DNA of 64,000 nucleotides from Gaiellasilicea sp963806955 (GCA_963806955.1 CAWDZG010000002.1:992001-1056000); one strand, 5' to 3'; shown: positions 42,606 to 51,587, numbered from the stretch's first letter. Numbers and translations: made by a program. The notes: generated by a model not told the origin, from the sequence alone.

Positions 42606-43808
42606 ATGCGTCCCGCAGCCCTCGCTGTCGTCTCGATCGTCGCCGCGGCGCTCGGGGCGGCCATGGTTCTCGTGGTCGGCTCGCTCGCGGGCTGGGTGGA
42701 CAGCGACGGCACGGAGGTTCGCACGGTCGTCGTGCCGACACTCGCCGCCGGGTCGAGCGGAGGGCCGGAGGGAACCGCCGCGCCGCTCCCCGGGAACAGC
42801 TTCGATCCGGCGCAGATCTACGCCAGCCGTTCCGACGGTGTGGTCACGCTGTACGCGAGCTTCGCGGGCGGGGAGCGCGCGCAGGGATCCGGCTTCGTGG
42901 TCTCCGAGCAAGGTCACATCCTGACCAACTCCCACGTCGTCTCGAGCGCCGGCGAGGGCTCGTCGACCGTGCGCGGTGCGCAACAGGTGTACGTCGTCTT
43001 CTCGGACGGCGACCGGATCCCGGGCTCGATCGTCGGCTGGGACCTGTTCAACGACACGGGCCTCGTGAAGGTGGACCCGAAGGATCACGCCGTGTCACCC
43101 GTCCCGCTCGGCGACTCGAGCCGCGTGGTCGTCGGTGAGCCGGTCGCCGCGATCGGCAGCCCCTTCGGCCAGGAGAGCTCGCTCGCCGTCGGGGTCGTCT
43201 CGGCGACGCACCGTTCGATCGGGTCGCTCACCTCGGTGTACGACGTCTCGGACGCGATCCAGATCGACGCGCCGATCAACCACGGCAACTCCGGCGGGCC
43301 GCTGCTCGACGCGCGCGGCCGCGTGATCGGGATCAACGCGCAGATCCGCTCCGACTCCGGCAATGCCGAGGGAGTCGGCTTCGCGATCCCGATCAACTCC
43401 GCCCGGCGCTCGATGGAGCAGCTGATCTCGACCGGCCGCGTCGCGTATGCGTACGTCGGCGTGACCACGCAGGACGTGACGCCGGCGCTCGCCCGCCGCT
43501 ACAAGCTGGGTGCGCAGCGGGGTGCGCTGATCCAGTCCGTGGTTGCGGGCGCCCCCGCGGAGCGCGCGGGGCTGCGCGGCTCGAACGCGCGGAAGGTCTT
43601 CAACGGGGTCCCGATCAACGTCGGCGGCGACCTGATCGTCGGCTTTGCGGGCCGGAAGGTCGAGCGCGCCGCCGACATCGCCCGGATCGTCACGGACAGC
43701 CTCCGTCCCGGCCAGCGCGTGGCGGTGGTGATCGTCCGCGGCGGGACCGGCAAGCGCGAGACCGTTCGCCTGACGCTGACCGAGCGCCCGCTCAACCCGA
43801 CCCGCTAG
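42606..43808 (+). CDS. HtrA/DegP-like serine protease with PDZ domain
   Basis: 400 residues. N-terminal signal anchor (5-30), a ~45-residue linker and a trypsin-like domain with His110 (TNSHVV), Asp150 (LFNDTGLVKV) and Ser229 (HGNSGGPLLDARG); then one PDZ domain from about 285 (YVGVTTQDVTPALARR ... GALIQSVVAGAPAERAGLRG). It degrades or refolds damaged exported proteins. It lies behind a two-component system but has its own promoter with the palindrome, so control may be double. Confidence 0.95.
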   Translation: MRPAALAVVSIVAAALGAAMVLVVGSLAGWVDSDGTEVRTVVVPTLAAGSSGGPEGTAAPLPGNSFDPAQIYASRSDGVVTLYASFAGGERAQGSGFVVSEQGHILTNSHVVSSAGEGSSTVRGAQQVYVVFSDGDRIPGSIVGWDLFNDTGLVKVDPKDHAVSPVPLGDSSRVVVGEPVAAIGSPFGQESSLAVGVVSATHRSIGSLTSVYDVSDAIQIDAPINHGNSGGPLLDARGRVIGINAQIRSDSGNAEGVGFAIPINSARRSMEQLISTGRVAYAYVGVTTQDVTPALARRYKLGAQRGALIQSVVAGAPAERAGLRGSNARKVFNGVPINVGGDLIVGFAGRKVERAADIARIVTDSLRPGQRVAVVIVRGGTGKRETVRLTLTERPLNPTR

Positions 43809-43910
43809 GACCGTTTAGCCGCGGTGGGTTCGGGGCAGAAAGCCCGGAGAACTCGGAAGGGTTCGCAAGGTTTCGCTAGAACCGACGGAGTGGAAACGAC
43901 GGAGTGACAC
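43809..43910 (+). other. Leader of the anti-sigma-type ATPase gene with hairpins and a direct repeat
   Basis: 102 bp. An imperfect hairpin GGGTTC(43826)-GGGC-AGAAA-GCCC-GAACTC(43854) is followed by GGTTC...GAACC pairing (about 43864-43883) and a 10-bp direct repeat CGACGGAGTG at 43883-43892 and 43897-43906, the second containing the GGAG ribosome site. No TANNNT box is close to the start, unlike many genes here. Confidence 0.4.
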
Positions 43911-44351
43911 GTGACTGAGGCGGGGGCGCCTGCGGGCGCCGCGGACGGGAGGACGGTGCGGTTGACGATTCCGGCGAAGCCGGAGTACATCACGCTGTCC
44001 CGGCTCGCCCTGGCCGGACTCTCCCGTGTCCGCCCCTTCGCCGACGACACGCTCGCCGACCTGAAGCTCGCCCTGACGGAGGCGTGCTCGAACTCCGTCC
44101 GCCACGCGTACGACGGCGGCGAGGGTCGCGTCGAGATCAGCTTCGCGCTGCTCGAGGACAGGCTCGTCGTGGAGGTCGTCGACGACGGCACGGGCTTCGA
44201 GCACGACCCGGCAGGGTCGAACGGCGACCGTGACGAGCTCACCGAGGGTGGGCTCGGGATCGCGATCATCACGTCGATCGCAGACGAGGTCGAGATGGGC
44301 GGCGGTCCCGATGGCCGGGGCTCCCGACTCCGGTTCGTGAAGCTGCTCTAG
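43911..44351 (+). CDS. RsbW-like ATP-binding protein (anti-sigma/serine kinase type)
   Basis: 146 residues, a single GHKL ATPase domain: LKLALTEACSNSVRHAYDGG is the N box (E-A-x-x-N), VVEVVDDGTGFEHDP the G1 box and GGLGIAIITSIADEVEM the G2 region. Such proteins phosphorylate anti-sigma-factor antagonists or bind sigma factors. No antagonist or sigma gene is next to it; the nearest sigma gene in the window is at 6.9 kb. GTG start with GGAG 6 bases upstream. Confidence 0.88.
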   Translation: MTEAGAPAGAADGRTVRLTIPAKPEYITLSRLALAGLSRVRPFADDTLADLKLALTEACSNSVRHAYDGGEGRVEISFALLEDRLVVEVVDDGTGFEHDPAGSNGDRDELTEGGLGIAIITSIADEVEMGGGPDGRGSRLRFVKLL

Positions 44352-44356
44352 TCGGG

Positions 44357-45763
44357 ATGCCCGGCCGGCGGAAGCTGATCGTCGTCTCGAACCGCGGTCC
44401 GATCTCGTACGCGAGCGAGGGCGGCGAGCGGGTGGCCCGCCGCGGCGCAGGAGGGCTCGTGACCGCGCTGGCGCCACTCGTCTCCCACCACGACGTGACG
44501 TGGATCGCGAGCGCGCTGTCGGACGAGGACGCCGCCGTCGCCGCCGGGGGGCCGCAGGAGGAGACCGCCCGGGACGGCGCGCGCTACCGCCTTCGGCTCG
44601 TCGCCCACGATCCCGCGGCCTATGACCTCTACTACAACGTGGTCGCGAATCCGGCCTTGTGGTTCGTGCAGCACGGGCTCTGGGACCTGAAGCACGAGCC
44701 CGAGCGCGACCTCGGCGAGGCCTGGGAGGACGGGTACGTGGCCGTCAACCGCGCTTTCGCCGCCGCCGTGCTCGAGGAGCTCGAGCACGATCCGGACGCC
44801 GTCGTCTTCTTCCACGACTATCACCTGTACGTCGCGCCGGCGCTCGTGCGGGCGCGGCGGCCGGACGTCGAGCTCGCGCACTTCACGCACATCCCCTGGG
44901 TCGACCGTGAAGCCTGGTCGGTGCTGCAGGAGCCGATCGTGCGCGCGATCCACGAGGGCCTGCTCGCGAACGACGTCGTCGGCTTCCACACGGAGCGGTG
45001 GCGCCGAGCGTTCCTCTCGACGTGTGCCGAGCTCGGGCTCGATCCCGGTGACACGCTCGTCGCGTCGCACCCGATCTCGATCGATCCGGCCGAGTTCGAA
45101 GCACTGGCGCAGAGCGACGCCGTGCTCGCCCGCGAGCGCGAGCTCGCCGCGCGCCGGCCCGAGACGTTGATCGTCCGCGTCGATCGCGTCGATCCGTCGA
45201 AGAACGTGCCCCGGGGACTGGCGGCGTTCGGGCTCCTCCTCGAGCGGCGCCCGGATCTGCGCGGCCGGGTCGGGATGATCGCCCTCCTCGACCCCTCACG
45301 GCAGGAGATTCCCGAGTACGTCGAGGAGCGGCGCCGGATCGAAGCCGCCGCCGCCGCGGTGGAGGCGAGCTTCCCGGGCGCGCTGCGGCTGGAGATCTCC
45401 GACGACTTCCCGGCCTCGATTGCCGCCTACAAGCAGTTCGACATCCTGCTCGTGAATGCCGTCATGGACGGGCTCAACCTGGTCTCGAAGGAGGCGCCGC
45501 TCGTGAACGAGCGGGACGGCGTTGTTGTCCTATCGGAAAACGCGGGCGCGTTCGAGGAGCTGTCGTCGTGGGTCGTCCCGATCCCTCCCCTCGATGTGGA
45601 CCGCACCGCCGACGCGCTCGAGGATGCGCTCGTGCTGCCCGCAATCGAGCGGCGGGTGCGCCTCGAGGGGATCCGGAGGCAGGTCCGCGAGCACGACCTC
45701 GAGGCCTGGATCGCCGCGCTGCTGGGCGACCTCGACCGCGCGAGTACGATGCGCCGGGCATGA
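44357..45763 (+). CDS. otsA: Alpha,alpha-trehalose-phosphate synthase-like GT20 enzyme
   Basis: 468 residues. GT20 motifs: LIVVSNRGPISYASEGG at the N-terminus, GGLVTALAPLV, VFFHDYHLYVAPALVRARRP, ELAHFTHIPWVDREAW, VRVDRVDPSKNVPRGLAAFG and NAVMDGLNLVSKEAPLVNER with the donor-binding Glu. It should transfer glucose from a nucleotide donor to glucose-6-phosphate, giving trehalose-6-phosphate; a glucosylglycerol-phosphate synthase would look similar. No OtsB-type phosphatase is nearby. The stop overlaps the moaC ATG. Confidence 0.87.
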   Translation: MPGRRKLIVVSNRGPISYASEGGERVARRGAGGLVTALAPLVSHHDVTWIASALSDEDAAVAAGGPQEETARDGARYRLRLVAHDPAAYDLYYNVVANPALWFVQHGLWDLKHEPERDLGEAWEDGYVAVNRAFAAAVLEELEHDPDAVVFFHDYHLYVAPALVRARRPDVELAHFTHIPWVDREAWSVLQEPIVRAIHEGLLANDVVGFHTERWRRAFLSTCAELGLDPGDTLVASHPISIDPAEFEALAQSDAVLARERELAARRPETLIVRVDRVDPSKNVPRGLAAFGLLLERRPDLRGRVGMIALLDPSRQEIPEYVEERRRIEAAAAAVEASFPGALRLEISDDFPASIAAYKQFDILLVNAVMDGLNLVSKEAPLVNERDGVVVLSENAGAFEELSSWVVPIPPLDVDRTADALEDALVLPAIERRVRLEGIRRQVREHDLEAWIAALLGDLDRASTMRRA

Positions 45764-46206
45764 GCGACCTCTCCCACGTGGACGAGTCCGGCGCGGTGCG
45801 GATGGTCGACGTCGGCGCCAAGCCGGTGTCGCGTCGACGCGCCGTCGCCCGCGCGCTGGTGCGGATGGCCCCGGAGACCGTGCAGCGGCTCGGCGACCTG
45901 CCCAAGGGCGACGCGCTGACGACGGCGCAGCTCGCGGGCATCATGGCCGCCAAGCGGACGAGCGACCTGATCCCGCTCTGCCACCAGCTCCCGCTCTCGG
46001 TCGTCGAGGTCTCGCTCGCGGTGGTGGCCGACGGCGTCGAGATCACTGCCGCCGCCGAGACGACTGCCCAGACCGGCGTCGAGATGGAGGCCCTCACGGC
46101 GGCGTCGGTCGCCGCGCTCACGGTCTACGACATGGCGAAGGCGATCGACAAGGCCATGGTGATCGCGGAGATCATGCTCGTCGAGAAGACGAAGGCGGAC
46201 GCGTGA
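45760..46206 (+). CDS. moaC: Cyclic pyranopterin monophosphate synthase accessory protein MoaC
   Basis: 148 residues. With MoaA it makes cyclic pyranopterin monophosphate from GTP. Motifs: SHVDESGAVRMVDVGAKPVS, GIMAAKRTSDLIPLCHQLPL and GVEMEALTAASVAALTVYDM followed by AKAIDKAM, all conserved, with catalytic Lys in the last. The ATG overlaps the otsA TGA (ATGA). The partner moaA is not in the window. Confidence 0.96.
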   Translation: MSDLSHVDESGAVRMVDVGAKPVSRRRAVARALVRMAPETVQRLGDLPKGDALTTAQLAGIMAAKRTSDLIPLCHQLPLSVVEVSLAVVADGVEITAAAETTAQTGVEMEALTAASVAALTVYDMAKAIDKAMVIAEIMLVEKTKADA

Positions 46207-46682
46207 ACGCCGCCGTGCTCACCGTCTCGGACGGCGTCGTCGCAGGCACGCGCGAGGACGCGAGCGGCGACTTGCTCGCCGCGCTCCTCGAGAGCGACGG
46301 CTACGAGGTCGAGCGGCGCGTCGTTCCGGACGAGGCGGGCGAGATCTCCGCGGCGATCCGGGAGCTCGCACGCGCGGCCGGGGTCGTGCTCACGACAGGC
46401 GGCACCGGCGTCGCGCCGCGCGACGTCACGCCCGAGGCGACCCGCACGGTGATCGAGCGCGAAGCGCCGGGTATCGCCGAGGCGATCCGGGCCGACTCAC
46501 TCGCGAAGACCCCGCACGCGCTGCTCTCGCGTGGCGTCGCCGGCGTCCACGGCAGCACGCTCGTCGTCAACCTGCCGGGCTCGCCCGGCGGCTGTCGCGA
46601 CGGCTTCGCGGTCCTGCGACCCGCGCTCGCGCATGCCCTCGGGCTGCTGGCCGGGGCCGAGACGACCCACCGGCAGACGTGA
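46203..46682 (+). CDS. mog: Molybdopterin adenylyltransferase MogA/MoaB
   Basis: 159 residues from a GTG overlapping the moaC TGA. MoCF-fold motifs: AAVLTVSDGVVAGTREDASG, VVLTTGGTGVAPRDVTPEAT, APGIAEAIRADSLAKTPHAL, LSRGVAGVHGSTLVVNLPGS. It adenylates molybdopterin before MoeA inserts molybdate. MogA and MoaB cannot be separated by eye. The stop overlaps the mqnP start. Confidence 0.94.
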   Translation: MNAAVLTVSDGVVAGTREDASGDLLAALLESDGYEVERRVVPDEAGEISAAIRELARAAGVVLTTGGTGVAPRDVTPEATRTVIEREAPGIAEAIRADSLAKTPHALLSRGVAGVHGSTLVVNLPGSPGGCRDGFAVLRPALAHALGLLAGAETTHRQT

Positions 46683-47542
46683 GCGCCGCCGCGATCTCCC
46701 TGCCTCGCCGCTTCGCCTCTCTCGTCAAGCTCGAGCACACGGTCTTCGCGCTGCCGTTCGCCTACGTCGGGATGCTGCTCGCGCTGGGCGATGTGCCCGC
46801 CGCGCGTGACTGGCTCTGGGTGACCGTCGCGATGGTCGGCGCCCGCACGCTCGCGATGGGGCTGAACCGGCTGATCGACGCCGAGGCCGACGCCCGCAAC
46901 CCGCGCACGGCGAGCAGGGAGCTGCCGACCGGGACGCTGAGCCGCGCTCAGGTGATCGGCCTCTGCTCGCTCGCGCTCGCCGTCTTCCTGCTCGCCGTCT
47001 TCCAGCTCGACCCGATCGTCCGCTGGCTCTGGCCCGTGCCGGTCGTGCTCTTCGTCGTCTACCCGTACCTCAAGCGCGTCACCTGGCTCTGCCATGTGTG
47101 GCTGGGTGTCTCCCTCGGGCTCGCTCCCGTCGGCGCCTGGGTGGCGGTGACCGGCGAGCTGCCCTGGCAGGCGTGGGCGCTCGGCGGGGCCGTGGCGCTC
47201 TGGGTCGCCGGCTTCGACCTCTTCTACTCGCTCTTCGACCTCGAGCACGACCGCGCGGAGGGGCTGCACTCCTGGGCCGTCCGCTTCGGCGAGAGCGGCG
47301 TCTTCACCGGCGCACGGTTGCTGCACGTAGGCACGCTCGCGCTGCTCGTGCTCGCGGGCCTCGGGCTCGAGGTCGGGTCGCTCTACTGGCTCGGAGTCGG
47401 CTTCGTGGCCGCGCTGCTGCTCTACGAGCACCGCCTCGTCCGCCCCGGAGACCTTCGCCGGCTCGACGCGGCGTTCTTCACGGTCAACGGGCTGATCAGC
47501 ATCGTCCTCTTCTGCTTCGTCCTCGCCGACGCCCTGTCGTGA
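46679..47542 (+). CDS. mqnP: UbiA-family prenyltransferase, probable MqnP of the futalosine menaquinone route
   Basis: 287 residues, about eight membrane helices. The first Asp motif is NRLIDAEADARNPRTASREL and the second lies in DLFYSLFDLEHDRAEGLHS, with the Mg2+/prenyl-diphosphate Asp residues. The compact form and the ccm neighbours fit the '4-hydroxybenzoate polyprenyltransferase-like' MqnP group that prenylates 1,4-dihydroxy-6-naphthoate. No other mqn gene is in the window, so the pathway call is an inference. It overlaps mogA and ccmA by 4 bp each. Confidence 0.85.
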   Translation: MSAAAISLPRRFASLVKLEHTVFALPFAYVGMLLALGDVPAARDWLWVTVAMVGARTLAMGLNRLIDAEADARNPRTASRELPTGTLSRAQVIGLCSLALAVFLLAVFQLDPIVRWLWPVPVVLFVVYPYLKRVTWLCHVWLGVSLGLAPVGAWVAVTGELPWQAWALGGAVALWVAGFDLFYSLFDLEHDRAEGLHSWAVRFGESGVFTGARLLHVGTLALLVLAGLGLEVGSLYWLGVGFVAALLLYEHRLVRPGDLRRLDAAFFTVNGLISIVLFCFVLADALS

Positions 47543-48123
47543 TCCAGGGCCGCGCGGTCGAGAAGCGCTACGGCCGGCGGCGCGCCCTCCGGCCGCTCGA
47601 CTTCACGCTCGAACGCGGCGGCGTCCTCGTCGTGACGGGCCCGAACGGCTCCGGCAAGACGACGCTGCTGCGGCTCGTCGCCGGCCTCGCCGCACCGACC
47701 TCCGGCGCGCTCGACGTCGACGCCGACCGGGGTGGGATCGGCTACCTCGGTCACGAGCCGCTGCTCTATCGCGACCTGACGGCGCTCGAGAACCTCGATC
47801 TGTACGGGCGCCTCTACCGCGTTCCCGAACGGCGCGAGCGGATCGGGATGCTGCTCGAGCGCTACGGGCTCTGGGACGTGCGTGCGGAGCGGGTCGGCTC
47901 CTACTCGCGCGGGATGACCCAGCGGCTCGCGCTCTGCCGCGCGCTCCTGCACAGGCCCGAGCTGCTCGTGCTCGATGAGCCGTTCACCGCGCTCGACGCG
48001 GAGGGCGCAGATCTGCTCGACCGGCAGCTCGCCGAGCTCGCCGGGACGGCGACGGTGCTGGTGACGACGCATGAGCCGGCCCGGCTCGACCCGCTCGCGA
48101 CCGGACGGCTGGTCCTGGCGTGA
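47539..48123 (+). CDS. ccmA: Heme exporter ATP-binding protein CcmA
   Basis: 194 residues. ABC ATPase: Walker A VVTGPNGSGKTTLLRLVAGL, signature SYSRGMTQRLALCRALLHRP, Walker B LLVLDEPFTALDAEG and the switch His in VLVTTHEPARL. Its short size and the ccmB-ccmC-ccmD neighbours mark it as CcmA, which drives heme release for cytochrome c maturation. GTG start overlaps the mqnP TGA. Confidence 0.92.
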   Translation: MIQGRAVEKRYGRRRALRPLDFTLERGGVLVVTGPNGSGKTTLLRLVAGLAAPTSGALDVDADRGGIGYLGHEPLLYRDLTALENLDLYGRLYRVPERRERIGMLLERYGLWDVRAERVGSYSRGMTQRLALCRALLHRPELLVLDEPFTALDAEGADLLDRQLAELAGTATVLVTTHEPARLDPLATGRLVLA

Positions 48124-48758
48124 CCTACCTCGCCGATGTGGCCGCCCTCGCCCGCAAGGACCTGCGGCTCGAACTGCGGGCCCGGGACACGCTGCCGGCA
48201 ATGCTCCTGTTCGTCCTCTCGACGCTCGTCGTCTTCCACTTTGCGCTGCCGAGCGGCGCCGACGAGCTCGCCGCGCAGGGGCTGCTCTGGGTCGCGCTCG
48301 TCTTCACCGCCCTGCTCGGGCTCGCGCGCGCCTGGGCGCCGGAGCGCGAGGGCGGGGCGCTCGACGGGCTCGTGCTCGCGCCCTCCGACCGGAGTGCGAT
48401 CTGGCTCGGCAAATCGGCGGCGGTGTTCGTGTTCCTCGTTGCGATCGAGCTCGTCGCGCTGCCGGCCTTCGCCGTCTTCTTCACGCCGCTCGGCCCCGCC
48501 GCGTGGGCGGGTGTGCTGCTCGCGAACGTCGGCATCTGCGCCGTCGGCACGCTGCTCGCGGCGATGGCGGCGGCGAGCCGGACGCGAGAGCTGATCCTGC
48601 CGCTGCTCTTCCTCCCGCTCGCGATCCCGCTCGTCGTCGGCGGCGTCGGCGCGAGCGTCTCGACCGACCCCGGCCGCTACCTGAGCTTTCTCGTTCTGTA
48701 CGACGCGGTCTTCGCGATACTGTGCTGGGCGTCCTTTGAGTACGTCGTCTCCGAATAG
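48120..48758 (+). CDS. ccmB: Heme exporter membrane protein CcmB
   Basis: 212 residues, six membrane helices. ALARKDLRLELRARDTLPAM at the N-terminus is the conserved cytosolic entry segment; GLARAWAPEREGGALDGLVL and SDRSAIWLGKSAAVFVFLVA follow as in CcmB. It is the membrane partner of CcmA. GTG start overlaps the ccmA TGA and the end overlaps the ccmC start by 23 bp. Confidence 0.92.
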   Translation: MTYLADVAALARKDLRLELRARDTLPAMLLFVLSTLVVFHFALPSGADELAAQGLLWVALVFTALLGLARAWAPEREGGALDGLVLAPSDRSAIWLGKSAAVFVFLVAIELVALPAFAVFFTPLGPAAWAGVLLANVGICAVGTLLAAMAAASRTRELILPLLFLPLAIPLVVGGVGASVSTDPGRYLSFLVLYDAVFAILCWASFEYVVSE

Positions 48759-49443
48759 CAGGCCCTTCTCCGTCTCGGTCCCGGTGCTCGCGGCAGCCGC
48801 CGCCGGCCTGATCGGGCTCGCGCTCGTGCTCGCGTTCTACGTCGCCCCCGAGGACGCGGACCAGGGGATCTCGCAGAGGATCTTCTACTTCCACGTCCCG
48901 ATCGCGCTGACCGCGTACGCGTGCTTCGGCTGGGGCGCCTGGAAGGCGCTGCGCCTGCTCTGGAAGGGCGGCGAGCGGTACGACCTCGAGAGCTACGTCG
49001 CGATCCACCAGGGGACGATCTTCGGCGCGCTGACGCTCGCGACCGGCTCGATCTGGGCGCGGGCTTCGTGGGGCAAGTGGTGGGTCTGGGACTCGAACCA
49101 GCTCGTGCTCTTCCTCGTCCTCTTCCTCTTCTACTCCGCCTACTTCATGCTCCGCTTCTCGATCGAGGACGGGCCGCGGCGCGCGAATATCTCCGCCGTG
49201 TACTCGCTGTTCGGCGTCGCGCTGATCCCGGTCAGCTTCTTCGCGATCAGGCTCGCCGAGGACTTCATCCACCCGACCACCTTCACGCGGGAGGGCCCGC
49301 AGATGACCGGTTCGATGTTCTTCGCGTTCTGCGTCGCCTGGCTCGCGATCACGGTGCTCGCGTACACGCTCTACCGCGTCGAGCTCGTCGGCAAGCGGCT
49401 CGACTCGAACCTGCGCGACCTGCGGGAGGCTCTGAGCGCATGA
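48736..49443 (+). CDS. ccmC: Heme-handling protein CcmC (WWD domain)
   Basis: 235 residues, six membrane helices. The Trp-rich heme motif is WGKWWVWDSNQLVLFLVLFL; conserved His residues flank it in FYFHVPIALTAY and VAIHQGTIFG. It hands heme to CcmE or a similar chaperone outside the membrane. The start is a TTG inside ccmB (48736); the ATG of ccmD overlaps its TGA. Confidence 0.93.
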   Translation: MSTSSPNSRPFSVSVPVLAAAAAGLIGLALVLAFYVAPEDADQGISQRIFYFHVPIALTAYACFGWGAWKALRLLWKGGERYDLESYVAIHQGTIFGALTLATGSIWARASWGKWWVWDSNQLVLFLVLFLFYSAYFMLRFSIEDGPRRANISAVYSLFGVALIPVSFFAIRLAEDFIHPTTFTREGPQMTGSMFFAFCVAWLAITVLAYTLYRVELVGKRLDSNLRDLREALSA

Positions 49444-49592
49444 GCCAGAGCGACTACGTCGTCGCCGCCTACGCGGTCATCTTCGTGACGCTGCTCGTCT
49501 ACGTCGCGATCATCGCTGCGAAGCTCTCCCGCCTCGAGCGCGAGACGGCCGAGCTGGCGGAGCTGGCGAAGAGCCGGCGCGCCGATGGCTGA
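49440..49592 (+). CDS. ccmD: Small CcmD-like membrane protein
   Basis: 50 residues: SQSDYVVAAYAVIFVTLLVY and VAIIAAKLSRLERETAELAE make one membrane helix followed by a charged helix, as in CcmD. The ATG overlaps the ccmC TGA and the last 8 bp overlap hemX. CcmD stabilises the CcmABC complex. Confidence 0.82.
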   Translation: MSQSDYVVAAYAVIFVTLLVYVAIIAAKLSRLERETAELAELAKSRRADG

Positions 49593-50355
49593 GTTCCTCG
49601 TCGTCCCGGCGCTGCTGGCCTACGGCGAGGCGGCCTTCGCCTACGCGGGGGAGCTGCGCGGCCCCGGGCTCGCGGGGCGCCTCGCCACCTGGGGCGTCCG
49701 GCTCGGCTGGCTCGCGCAGACCGCCCTGCTCGTCGGGCAGGCAGCCTCGGCCGAGGGCTTCCCGTGGGGCACCTGGGCCGGCTCGCTCAACCTCTTCGTC
49801 TGGCTCGTCGTCGGGGCATACCTGATCTGGGGCTGCACGCCCCGCTACCGGCTGCTCGGCCTGACGGTGATGCCGGTCGCCGCGGTGCTGCTGGCGCTCG
49901 CCTGGGCCGGCGGCGGCACCGCGCTCGACGAGGGCGACCGCTCCGGTGCCGTGCTCGCGGTGCACGCCGCGCTGATGCTCGCCGGCTTCGCCGGGCTCAC
50001 GCTGGCGGCCGGGATGGCGACGCTCTATCTCTGGCAGGAACGCCGGCTGAAGCGGCACGAGCGGCGGGTGCTGAAGGTGCGGGTGCCGCCCCTGGACGCG
50101 CTCGACCGCCTCGCCGCCAGGACCGTGCTCGGCGCGCTCGTCGTGCTCACGCTCGGGATCGGCGTCGGCGCCGCCAGCTTCGAGCGCGGCGACTTCGATG
50201 CGGCGATGGCGGTGACGCTCCTGATCTTCGGCACGTATGCGGCCCTGCTCGTCGTCCGGCACGAGGGCTGGAGCGGCCGCCGCGCAGCCCAGTTGAACCT
50301 GCTCGGCTTCGTGCTGGTCGCGATCGTCCTGCCCCTGACCCACTTCGCGTCATGA
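49585..50355 (+). CDS. hemX: HemX/CcsA-like cytochrome c assembly membrane protein
   Basis: 256 residues, about eight membrane helices. The CcsA/ResC family Trp-containing segment is GFPWGTWAGSLNLFVWLVVG, with His residues in AVLAVHAALMLAGFAGLTLA and VLPLTHFAS. In many bacteria a gene of this type precedes hemA and is called hemX; it influences glutamyl-tRNA reductase level or heme supply. The stop overlaps the hemA ATG, which supports that assignment over a CcsA role in cytochrome c ligation, but both remain possible. Confidence 0.8.
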   Translation: MAEFLVVPALLAYGEAAFAYAGELRGPGLAGRLATWGVRLGWLAQTALLVGQAASAEGFPWGTWAGSLNLFVWLVVGAYLIWGCTPRYRLLGLTVMPVAAVLLALAWAGGGTALDEGDRSGAVLAVHAALMLAGFAGLTLAAGMATLYLWQERRLKRHERRVLKVRVPPLDALDRLAARTVLGALVVLTLGIGVGAASFERGDFDAAMAVTLLIFGTYAALLVVRHEGWSGRRAAQLNLLGFVLVAIVLPLTHFAS

Positions 50356-51587
50356 AGCTGACGCTCGCAGGCGTCTCGCACCATCGCGCGCCGATCGAGC
50401 TCCGCGAGCGCGTCGCGATCGATCTCGCGGCGGCAGGCGAGCTCGCGCACGGTCTCGGCGGCGAGGCCGTGGTGCTCTCGACGTGCAACAGGACGGAGCT
50501 GTACCTCGCCCGGGAAGACCACGAGGAGGAGCTCGCCGTCGCCACCCTCGCGCGGCTCGCGGACGACCGCGGCGGCGAGCTTGCGTCCGCGCTCTACCGG
50601 CTGCGTGACGAGGCAGCCGCGCTGCATCTGTTCCGCGTGGCTGCGGGGCTGGACTCGCTCGTGCCCGGGGAGGGCGAGATCCTCGGCCAGGTCCGGAGCG
50701 CGTTCGAGGCCGGTGCGCCCGGCCCCTTCCTCGACCGCCTCTTTCGCCAGGCGCTTCATGCCGGCCGGCGCGTCAGGGTCGAGACCGCGATCGGCGAGAG
50801 CCCGGCCTCCGTCCCCTCCGCCGCGGCCGCGCTGGCGCAGCAGGTCTTCGGCGACCTGGTCGGGCATCGCGTGCTCCTGCTCGGCGCGGGGAAGATGAGC
50901 GAGGCCGCCGCCCGGAACCTGGTCTCGCGCGGAGCCGAGATCGCCGTCGTCGCGAACCGGACGCTCGCTCACGGCGAGGACCTGGCAGCGAAGCTCGGCG
51001 CGCGGGCGCTCTCGCTCGACGCCGTTCCCGGAGAGCTCGCGCAGGCGGACGTCGTCGTCTCGGCGACGAGCGCCGGCGAGCACGTGCTCTCACGGGACGC
51101 CGTCGCCGCAGTGCTGCGGGCGCGCAAGGGCAGGCCGCTCCTGCTCGTCGACCTGGCGGTGCCGCGCGACCTCGATCCGGCGATCAACGAGCTCGAGGGC
51201 TGCTTCCTCTACGACGTCGACGACCTCGAAGCGGTCGTGGCCGAGACCATGACCGGCCGCCGCAGCGAGGCCTCCAACGCGGAGCGGCTCGTCGAGGAGG
51301 AGGCCGAGCGGTTCCGGGAGTGGCACGCGTCGCTCGACGTCGTGCCGACGATCGCCTCGCTGCGCGCGCTGGCCGAGGAGATCCGCGACAGCGAGCTCGC
51401 GCGGGCCGGCGGCAAGCTCTCCGAACGGGAGCGCCGGCACGTCGAGTCGGTCACCTCGCAGATCCTCGCCAAGCTCTTGCACTTGCCCACGATCCGCATG
51501 AAAGAGGCAGCCGCGGCAGCCGATGGCGTGGTCTATGCTGACGTCGTCAGGCACCTGTTCGGGCTCGGAGAGGAGGAGCGGCGATGA
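50352..51587 (+). CDS. hemA: Glutamyl-tRNA reductase
   Basis: 411 residues. First step of C5 tetrapyrrole synthesis: it reduces Glu-tRNA to glutamate-1-semialdehyde. Catalytic Cys45 in VVLSTCNRTELY; FRVAAGLDSLVPGEGEILGQ is the family signature; VLLLGAGKMSEAAARNLVSR binds NADPH; the C-terminal helix ending LFGLGEEERR dimerises. The ATG overlaps the hemX TGA. The end of the gene contains AGGAGG, an ideal ribosome site for the ATG that overlaps its stop. Confidence 0.96.
   Translation: MKLTLAGVSHHRAPIELRERVAIDLAAAGELAHGLGGEAVVLSTCNRTELYLAREDHEEELAVATLARLADDRGGELASALYRLRDEAAALHLFRVAAGLDSLVPGEGEILGQVRSAFEAGAPGPFLDRLFRQALHAGRRVRVETAIGESPASVPSAAAALAQQVFGDLVGHRVLLLGAGKMSEAAARNLVSRGAEIAVVANRTLAHGEDLAAKLGARALSLDAVPGELAQADVVVSATSAGEHVLSRDAVAAVLRARKGRPLLLVDLAVPRDLDPAINELEGCFLYDVDDLEAVVAETMTGRRSEASNAERLVEEEAERFREWHASLDVVPTIASLRALAEEIRDSELARAGGKLSERERRHVESVTSQILAKLLHLPTIRMKEAAAAADGVVYADVVRHLFGLGEEERR

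Noticed and set aside
51078..51089. Palindrome GAGCACGTGCTC as a second parS candidate
   Set aside because: It lies inside hemA coding sequence and lacks the TTT/AAA flanks of the CACGTG core.
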